The notes beneath the pieces are model-generated. The model made no database searches. It saw nothing but the letters and a program-made list of their open reading frames with translations, and was not told where the DNA came from. From JAABQT01 sp041488375 (GTDB lineage: Bacteria; Pseudomonadota; Gammaproteobacteria; Burkholderiales; SG8-39): a DNA stretch of 10,462 nt. This document shows, in pieces, positions 5,365 through 10,462 of this stretch (the first letter of the stretch is position 1; each line of letters begins with the position of its first letter). The translations under genes and the position numbers were made by a program. The stretch lies in contig JBGPPD010000097.1 of assembly GCA_041488375.1 (NCBI GenBank), positions 1-10,462 on the forward strand, read 5' to 3'.

Positions 5365-6684
5365 ATGCGGTTCGCCAATGTTGCCGCGCGCGCTGCCCTG
5401 GCGGTGGCGTTCACGGCGCTGTCCGCGCAGGCGCTCGCTGACGCGCTCACCGACCGCGCCAAGGCGCTGCTCAAGCGTAACGACGCCAAGGCCGCCTACG
5501 CCTTGCTGCTGCCGCTGGAGCCCCAGCGCGCCGGGGACCCCGAATACGACTACCTGCTCGGCATCGCGGCATTGGACGCGGGCGATCGGGAACGCGCGGT
5601 GTTTGCGCTGGAGCGCGTGCTGGCGCTACAGCCCGACAACAGTCTGGCGCGCGCCGAAATCGCCCGCGCCTACTACGCGATGGGCGAGCGCGAATCCGCG
5701 CGACGGGAATTCGAGGCGGTGCGCGCGCAGGCCATCCCGGAAGACGCCAAGGCCACGGTGGATCGTTTCCTGTCGGCCATCGCCGCCGCCGAGCGCACGC
5801 GCATCGACGGCTTTGTCGAACTGAGCTTCGGCTACGACACCAACGTCAATAGCGCGACCGGAAGCTCAACGATCGCGATTCCGGCGTTCGGCGGGGCAGC
5901 CTTTACGCTGAACTCGTCACTCACCGAGCGCGGTGACCAGTTCTTCAATTTCTCGGGCGGGTTTAACTTCACGCGCAAGCTCAGTCAGCCCTGGTCGCTG
6001 GTCGGCGGAGCTTCTGCGGGGCTGCGCGTCAACACCGATGCGACGCGTTTCGACACCAGCAACTTGGACGCGAACCTCGGACTGCGGCATTCCCGCGGCC
6101 TCGATGCGTACACGCTGGGCATGCAGGCGCAGTACTTCGCCGTCGACGCCGAGGGCTACCGCAATACCGCAGGCCTCGTCGGACAGTGGCAGCACAGCTT
6201 CGACGAGCGCACGCAGGCGTCGCTGTTCGGCCAGCATGCGCAGCTGCGCTATGCGACGCAGCCGGTGCGCGATGCCGACCGCAGCATCATCGGTGTTGCG
6301 TACGCGCAGGCCTTCAGCGGCGAACTGTCGCCGGCGATGTTCGCCAGCCTATACGGCGGCGAGGAAAAGGCGGTGGACGACGCCTTTCCCCATTTGGGCC
6401 ACAAGCCGGTGGGCATGCGGCTGGGCGGGCAACTGCGCCTGGGCGGCGGCTGGTCGCTGTCCGGCGCCCTGTCCCGCGAGCAGCGCAAGTACGGCGGCAC
6501 CGAGCCCCTGTTCCTCATCCAGCGCGAAGACAAGCAGACCGACGCAAACGCCGGCCTGAGCTACCTATGGCGCCCGGGCACCACGGTGTTGGCGCAGCTG
6601 ACGCACACGCGCAACCAGTCCAACGTCGTACTGAACGATTTCAAGCGCACCGTCGCCAGCGTGGCGCTGCGCTTTAATTTTTGA
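5365..6684 (+). CDS. TPR plus outer-membrane barrel, Slam/DUF560-like translocon
   Basis: A 439-residue exported protein. The signal peptide is MRFANVAARAALAVAFTALS then AQALA, with cleavage near residue 25. Residues about 27-145 form TPR-like helices (AKALLKRNDAKAAYALLLPL; YLLGIAALDAGDRERAVFAL; AEIARAYYAMGERESARREF). From about residue 148 the chain becomes alternating beta strands ending in the aromatic LRFNF, as outer-membrane barrels do. The barrel start VELSFGYDTNVNSATG is the hallmark of DUF560/Slam proteins, which move surface or secreted cargo across the outer membrane (type XI secretion). The ATG at 5365 has GAGGA at the right distance; a GTG at 5335 is less likely. The next gene encodes a plausible cargo. 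A generic TPR-barrel of another family is the main alternative. Confidence 0.8.
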   Translation: MRFANVAARAALAVAFTALSAQALADALTDRAKALLKRNDAKAAYALLLPLEPQRAGDPEYDYLLGIAALDAGDRERAVFALERVLALQPDNSLARAEIARAYYAMGERESARREFEAVRAQAIPEDAKATVDRFLSAIAAAERTRIDGFVELSFGYDTNVNSATGSSTIAIPAFGGAAFTLNSSLTERGDQFFNFSGGFNFTRKLSQPWSLVGGASAGLRVNTDATRFDTSNLDANLGLRHSRGLDAYTLGMQAQYFAVDAEGYRNTAGLVGQWQHSFDERTQASLFGQHAQLRYATQPVRDADRSIIGVAYAQAFSGELSPAMFASLYGGEEKAVDDAFPHLGHKPVGMRLGGQLRLGGGWSLSGALSREQRKYGGTEPLFLIQREDKQTDANAGLSYLWRPGTTVLAQLTHTRNQSNVVLNDFKRTVASVALRFNF

Positions 6685-6710
6685 CAGGTCCCCGGCCGGC
6701 GTGACGAAAT
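6681..6710 (+). promoter_or_regulatory. Possible promoter before the FecR/TbpB-like gene
   Basis: A perfect -35 TTGACA (6681-6686) overlaps the TGA stop of the barrel gene. An 18-bp spacer leads to CGAAAT (6705-6710), a poor -10 with three of six consensus bases. The 104-bp gap before the next ATG leaves room for independent transcription of the downstream pair. Confidence 0.35.
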
Positions 6711-6788
6711 TCCTCCAGGCAGGCCGGAGGCACCGGGACAATCGTGCATGAACCCGGTCTTGCGGCCGCGACAATCGAGGGGTATCCC

Positions 6789-8195
6789 ATGAAACGTTCC
6801 GCACCATTCAGACTGAACCGTACCGGCGTCCTGCTGGCGCTGATATCGACGGCCTTCGCTGGTACGGCAGGCGCGGCGGCGGGGCGCGTGGATTTCGCGG
6901 TCGGCGGTGCGAGCGTCGTCGGCGTGGACGGCCGCACGCGGCCCGCCACCCGGGGAACCGAGCTGGACAGCGGCGACACGGTGCGCACTACGGACGGGCG
7001 CGTCCAGGTGAGGATGAACGACGGCGCCTACATCTCCCTGCAGCCCAACACCGAGTTCGGCATCAAGAATTTCCGCTACGAGGGCAAGACGGACGGGACG
7101 GAGAGCGCCTTCTATTCGCTGGTGAAGGGCGCCATGCGCACCGTGACCGGCCTGGTCGGCCGGGTCAACCGCAACAGGTACCAGGTCGCGACCCCGACTG
7201 CGACTGTCGGCATCCGCGGCACCGGCGGCCTGATCCAGATCCTGCAGGACGGGTCCACCCTGGTGCAGGGCACCAGCGGCATCTGGTTCCTCGCCAACCC
7301 GTCGGGGTCGATCGACGTCCCGGCCGGGGTCTCGGGCCTGGCGCCAGCCGACCCGAAGCAGCCGCCAAGGGAAACCTCCGTTGTGCCTACCGCGGGACCC
7401 ACCCCGCCGAGCAAGCCGGCGGAGATTGTGCAGGGCGAGGAGAGGACGAGCACCGGCGAGCAGGTGATCACCCCGCCTGTGAGCATGCTGCCAAGTGGTG
7501 GCGGCTACATCGGGACCATGGCCTATGGCTGGTCTTCAAGCCCGCAAATTACGATCACCCCCAATGCAACGGCCACGTTCGACGCTGCGGGTCGATTGAC
7601 GGCTATTACCGACTCGATCGGCCAGAACTTTTCCTTCAACGGAACGCCTTCCTCAGAATTCGGCAACGACGGCATCATTGCCTGGGGCCGATGGACTGGC
7701 AATGTCACCGGCCTGGGGAACATCGACGGACTGCTCACCGTCAACGAGACCTACAACGCGAACCAGGGATTCCACTACGTCGTCGGCATGCCCACGGCGT
7801 TTATGCCCCAAATCGGTACGGCGAACTACAGCCTGATCGGTGCGACGCAGCCGACATATGTCGACGGTACTGCCTCACCGGGCAATTTCAGCGGCAGTCT
7901 CAACGTGGACTTCGGGCAACTCACCGTCGGCATGAATCTCAACGTCGGCATCGACAGCAAAGGCTACGCGATCAGCGGCAGCGCGCCGATCACGGGCAAC
8001 TTATTTGTCGGCAGCAACTTCTCGGGGCTTACAGTGTCAGGGACGACAGCAGGGGCCTGCACCAGCGGCTGCAACGCGTTGGTCAGCGGGTTTTTTGCCG
8101 GCGCGAGCGCCGAGCGCGCCGGGCTGGGCTACAACATCAACGATTTTGTCACCGGCAAGGACATCATCGGCGCGGCGGCATTCAAGAAGCAGTAG
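6789..8195 (+). CDS. Exported FecR-domain protein with C-terminal TbpB-like barrel
   Basis: A 468-residue protein. The signal peptide covers about residues 1-30 (NRTGVLLALISTAFAGTAGA) and has no lipobox cysteine, so the product is probably soluble or held otherwise. Residues about 34-150 form a FecR domain (GTELDSGDTVRTTDGRVQVR; LVKGAMRTVTG; VATPTATVGIRGTGG). A Pro/Thr/Ser-rich linker spans about 183-236. Residues 237-468 are Gly/Asn/Thr-rich beta structure ending GFFAGASAERAGLGY then GAAAFKKQ, the closing pattern of TbpB-like barrels, which are the usual cargo domains of Slam/type XI translocons. SGSLNVDFGQLTV is the matching earlier strand pair. Two cysteines (ACTSGC) may form a disulfide. 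The ATG at 6789 has GAGG 8 nt upstream; the in-frame GTG at 6744 is less likely. It is likely cargo of the preceding barrel protein. Confidence 0.78.
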   Translation: MKRSAPFRLNRTGVLLALISTAFAGTAGAAAGRVDFAVGGASVVGVDGRTRPATRGTELDSGDTVRTTDGRVQVRMNDGAYISLQPNTEFGIKNFRYEGKTDGTESAFYSLVKGAMRTVTGLVGRVNRNRYQVATPTATVGIRGTGGLIQILQDGSTLVQGTSGIWFLANPSGSIDVPAGVSGLAPADPKQPPRETSVVPTAGPTPPSKPAEIVQGEERTSTGEQVITPPVSMLPSGGGYIGTMAYGWSSSPQITITPNATATFDAAGRLTAITDSIGQNFSFNGTPSSEFGNDGIIAWGRWTGNVTGLGNIDGLLTVNETYNANQGFHYVVGMPTAFMPQIGTANYSLIGATQPTYVDGTASPGNFSGSLNVDFGQLTVGMNLNVGIDSKGYAISGSAPITGNLFVGSNFSGLTVSGTTAGACTSGCNALVSGFFAGASAERAGLGYNINDFVTGKDIIGAAAFKKQ

Positions 8196-8198
8196 CGC

Positions 8199-10295
8199 TT
8201 GTCGCGCGCGAAGGCGCTCGCGCACCTGCACGCGGGCCGACCGCAGGCCGCGGCTACGCTTCTCGAATCGCATCTGCGCCTCGAATCGGCCGACGCCCAG
8301 GCCTGGTTTTTCCTCGGCGCCTCGCGCCATGCGCTGCATGACCTTCCAGGCGCGGCGGCGGCGTTCTCGCGCAGCCTGGAGCTCGACCCGGGAAATTTAG
8401 AAGCGCACCTCGCCTGCGTCACGGTAATCCGGGCTTCGGGCGACGCCCGCGGCGCTCTCGCGGCAAGCACGCAGGCGCTCGGGAGATTCCCCGGCGATGC
8501 GCGCCTGCTGTACGCCGCCGCGCTGAATCTCGAAGACCTTGGGCAGGTGGAGGAGGCGCTCGCGCACTACGAGCGCGCGCTGCAAGCCTTGCCGGGGTTC
8601 GAGGACGCCCTCCACAACCGGGGGCTGCTCCTCGCGCGCCTCGGCAGGCCTGACGAAGCCGAAGCCAACCAACGGCGCTACATCGCGACTTTCCCCGAAG
8701 CGGCGCGCGCGCACAGCGCGCTTGCCGACGCGCTGCTCGCATCGGGGCGCTTCGAGGAAGCGCTCGAGGCACTCGATGCGCTCGAGCGCCTTGCGCCGCA
8801 GGACGCCAGCGCACGCATCCGTCGTGGCGTCGCGCTGGCGTCGTTGCAACGATACGACGAAGCAAGGGCCGTCTTCGCCGAGGCGCGCGCGCGCGATGCG
8901 CAGGCCGTCGCCAAGTACCTGCAGCGCGTGGCGCCTGGATCCGACCCGGATCTCATGCTGTCGCCTGAAAATCTCTTCTTGTGGCAGTGCCATCTCGCGC
9001 TCGGCCGCTGCGACTGGACGTCCTGGGACGCGTGCCTCGAGGAAATGCGCCGTCTTCCCGGTTCACCGGACTCCTCCCTCGAGACGGCAGTCGCGTTCAT
9101 CGCGTTTCACCTGCCGCTTTCTGGCGAGGAGCGCCATGCGATCGCGCGCCACGTCGCGGCGCATATCGAGGCGCGCACTCCGGTTCTGCCGCCGCCGCTG
9201 GCGACGCACCATGCGCGCATCCGGCTGGGAATCCTGTCGCCGGACTTGCGCGAGCACCTAAACGCCCATCTGCTGTTGCCCTTGTTCGAATTGCTCGACC
9301 GTCCACGGTTCGAGTTGTACGCCTACTCGCTTGCGGCCGATGACGGCAGCGGGGTGCGGGGCAAGCTTAGCGCCGCGGCCGATCACTTTCGGGATCTTCA
9401 TGCAACGAACGACCAGGACGCCGCGGCGCGCATACGCAACGACGACATCGACATCCTGATTGACGCAGGCGGTCATAGCGCCGGCGGCAGGTTCGGTATC
9501 ACTGCGCGGCGCCCGGCGCGGCTGCAGGTGCTCTACCTCGGGTTCCCCGGCTCACTCGGCTCGCAAAGGGTGGACTACGCCATCGTCGACCGCGTCGTCG
9601 GCGGCTCCGCCGCCGAATGGAGCGAAGCCCTCGTGCACCTGCCCCATACCCACTTTCTCTACGACTTCCGCGCGCCGCTGCCGGAACTCGGATTGAAGCG
9701 ACAGCACTATGGTTTGCCGGAGAACGATTTCGTGTTCTGCGCGTTCCACAAGGCCGAGAAGATCTCACCGGATGTCTTTGCGCTGTGGATGCGAATCCTG
9801 ACGAAGGCTCCGCGGGCGGTGCTGTGGCTGCTCGCGCTGTCATCCGCGGCGCAGCGCAACCTGCGACGGCAAGCCAGCGAGCGCGGCGTGGATCCGGCGC
9901 GCCTGGTATTTGCGCCCTTCGATCTGCGCGATCGCTACCTCGCTCGGCAACGCCTGGGCGACCTGATGCTAGACGCGCTGCACCACAACGCGATGACCAC
10001 CGCCTGCGATGCGCTGGCGGCGGCGCTTCCCGTACTCACGCTGCGGGGGACAGCCATGGCCTCGCGCGCCGGGGAAAGCCTGCTGCGCGCAGCAGGCCTG
10101 CCCGAGCTCGTTGCAACGGATCCGGACTCTTACGTCGCGCATGCCCTGCAGCTCGCTGCCGATCCATGGCGCCTGGCGGAATACCGCCGCAGGCTCGCTG
10201 CGCGCACGGGGCCGTTGTTCGACACTGCAATGCGGGTGCGCGAGCTGGAAGCCGCTTTCCTCCAGGCTTGGCAGCGGGGCGTTCGCAGCGCATAG
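8199..10295 (+). CDS. TPR-GT41 glycosyltransferase (O-GlcNAc-transferase/HMW1C clan)
   Basis: A 698-residue cytoplasmic protein. Residues 1 to about 245 are around seven TPR repeats (e.g. AAALNLEDLGQVEEALAHYE; HNRGLLLARLGRPDEAEANQ), followed by a linker with CDWTSWDACLEEM. From about residue 338 it is a GT41 catalytic domain: RLGILSPDLREHLNAHLLLP (His353 aligns with human OGT His498), IDILIDAGGHSAGGR, LGFPGSLG, DYAIVDRVV, FHKAEKISPDVFALWM (Lys521 aligns with UDP-contacting Lys842) and HHNAMTTACDALAAALPVLT. Met599 sits where OGT has His920. It probably transfers a sugar from UDP-sugar to protein side chains. No in-frame ATG exists near the N-terminus; TTG at 8199 lies one codon after the cargo stop in the same frame, so translation is probably coupled. 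The adjacent cargo is the obvious candidate substrate. Confidence 0.88.
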   Translation: MSRAKALAHLHAGRPQAAATLLESHLRLESADAQAWFFLGASRHALHDLPGAAAAFSRSLELDPGNLEAHLACVTVIRASGDARGALAASTQALGRFPGDARLLYAAALNLEDLGQVEEALAHYERALQALPGFEDALHNRGLLLARLGRPDEAEANQRRYIATFPEAARAHSALADALLASGRFEEALEALDALERLAPQDASARIRRGVALASLQRYDEARAVFAEARARDAQAVAKYLQRVAPGSDPDLMLSPENLFLWQCHLALGRCDWTSWDACLEEMRRLPGSPDSSLETAVAFIAFHLPLSGEERHAIARHVAAHIEARTPVLPPPLATHHARIRLGILSPDLREHLNAHLLLPLFELLDRPRFELYAYSLAADDGSGVRGKLSAAADHFRDLHATNDQDAAARIRNDDIDILIDAGGHSAGGRFGITARRPARLQVLYLGFPGSLGSQRVDYAIVDRVVGGSAAEWSEALVHLPHTHFLYDFRAPLPELGLKRQHYGLPENDFVFCAFHKAEKISPDVFALWMRILTKAPRAVLWLLALSSAAQRNLRRQASERGVDPARLVFAPFDLRDRYLARQRLGDLMLDALHHNAMTTACDALAAALPVLTLRGTAMASRAGESLLRAAGLPELVATDPDSYVAHALQLAADPWRLAEYRRRLAARTGPLFDTAMRVRELEAAFLQAWQRGVRSA

Positions 10296-10311
10296 GTGGC
10301 CTGGCCGCCTA
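10293..10311. terminator. Compact hairpin between convergent stop codons
   Basis: An 8-bp stem (10293-10300 with 10304-10311, one G-U pair) with a 3-nt loop. Its two ends are the TAG of the glycosyltransferase gene and, on the other strand, the TAG of the facing gene. The only sequence between the genes is 13 bp. It could act in both directions, but no T-run follows it on either strand. Confidence 0.4.
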
Positions 10312-10462
10312 CTCCCTCAATTCGTCGAGCGCCGCGTCCAGGTGCCCGCGCTCGGCCCAGGCCAGCACCTTCCAGCCCGCGGCGCCGGCCTCGATCCAGT
10401 TGATCGCCGCGTTGGGGATCTCGAAGTCGCGCGGCGCCGTCAGGCCGCTGCCGCGCGCGTGC
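10309..10462 (-). CDS. Unrecognised protein, C-terminal 50 residues only
   Basis: The open frame enters from the right edge and ends at TAG (complement of 10309-10311). The visible chain includes LTAPRDFEIPNAAINWIEAG, then WKVLAWAERGHLDAALDELRE. It looks like a mixed alpha/beta, soluble C-terminus finishing in an amphipathic helix. Codon pattern (third-position GC) agrees with real coding, and no competing frame on the other strand is convincing. I do not recognise the family. It converges on the glycosyltransferase gene with a 13-bp gap and is unlikely to belong to the same functional unit. Confidence 0.6.
   Translation of the reverse strand, partial: HARGSGLTAPRDFEIPNAAINWIEAGAAGWKVLAWAERGHLDAALDELRE

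Noticed and set aside
6692..6727. CCGGCC / GGCCGG inverted repeat between the barrel and FecR genes as a terminator
   Set aside because: Only six pairs with a 24-base loop and no T-run. A repeat of this size is expected often in GC-rich DNA.
6789..7240. FecR domain interpreted as a sigma-factor regulator (anti-sigma) gene
   Set aside because: There is no transmembrane helix after the signal peptide, no cytoplasmic anti-sigma segment and no adjacent ECF sigma gene. The architecture is that of an exported protein.
8193..8201. Amber readthrough producing a cargo-glycosyltransferase fusion as the main product
   Set aside because: The cargo has a Sec signal and an outer-membrane route, whereas GT41 enzymes are cytoplasmic. 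Coupled reinitiation at TTG explains the arrangement more simply.

Overview
The window is high-GC, densely packed chromosomal DNA of a Gram-negative bacterium. It encodes outer-membrane beta-barrels, an MlaF-type ATPase, SrkA, and Sec and Tat-like signal peptides. The gene families and style suggest a betaproteobacterium (Burkholderiales or a relative), but this is inference and no rRNA or other taxonomic marker is present. No tRNA, rRNA, CRISPR array or insertion sequence was seen, and no gene-free stretch exceeds 300 bases.

Left region (1-1436, minus strand): a four-gene operon, read right to left, of an ArsR-family repressor, an AHSA1/SRPBCC protein, a DUF1428 protein and a second AHSA1/SRPBCC protein cut by the window edge. 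Its promoter has a perfect -35 and a -10 lying inside a 28-bp near-perfect palindrome. The palindrome is centred immediately in front of the repressor ATG, so the transcript is probably leaderless and autorepressed.

Middle region (1449-5264): on the plus strand, a transglutaminase-fold-like protein of unknown role, a small exported glycine-zipper protein preceded by tandem GTAAC half-sites, and an exported one-cysteine MsrB. On the minus strand, an orphan MlaF-like ATPase whose H-loop histidine is tyrosine. Divergent from it is srkA, a stress-response kinase of the APH fold. On the minus strand opposite the end of srkA is a short DUF3237 gene that appears to have lost its middle. Two tail-to-tail gene pairs here each share a 4-bp CTAG containing both stop codons.

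Right region (5365-10295, plus strand): the most interesting part. The first gene encodes a TPR plus outer-membrane barrel protein resembling the Slam/DUF560 translocon of type XI secretion. The second encodes an exported protein with an N-terminal FecR domain and a C-terminal TbpB-like barrel, the usual kind of type XI cargo. The third encodes a TPR-GT41 (O-GlcNAc-transferase-like) glycosyltransferase that begins one codon after the cargo stop, in the same frame. The cargo barrel carries eight N-X-S/T sequons. I propose a translocon / cargo / cytoplasmic glycosyltransferase module, comparable in logic to HMW1B/A/C but built from different secretion parts. Each family call rests on motifs read by eye; the functional link between the genes is inference.

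The window closes with the C-terminal end of an unrecognised minus-strand gene facing the glycosyltransferase gene, with a compact hairpin between the two stop codons.
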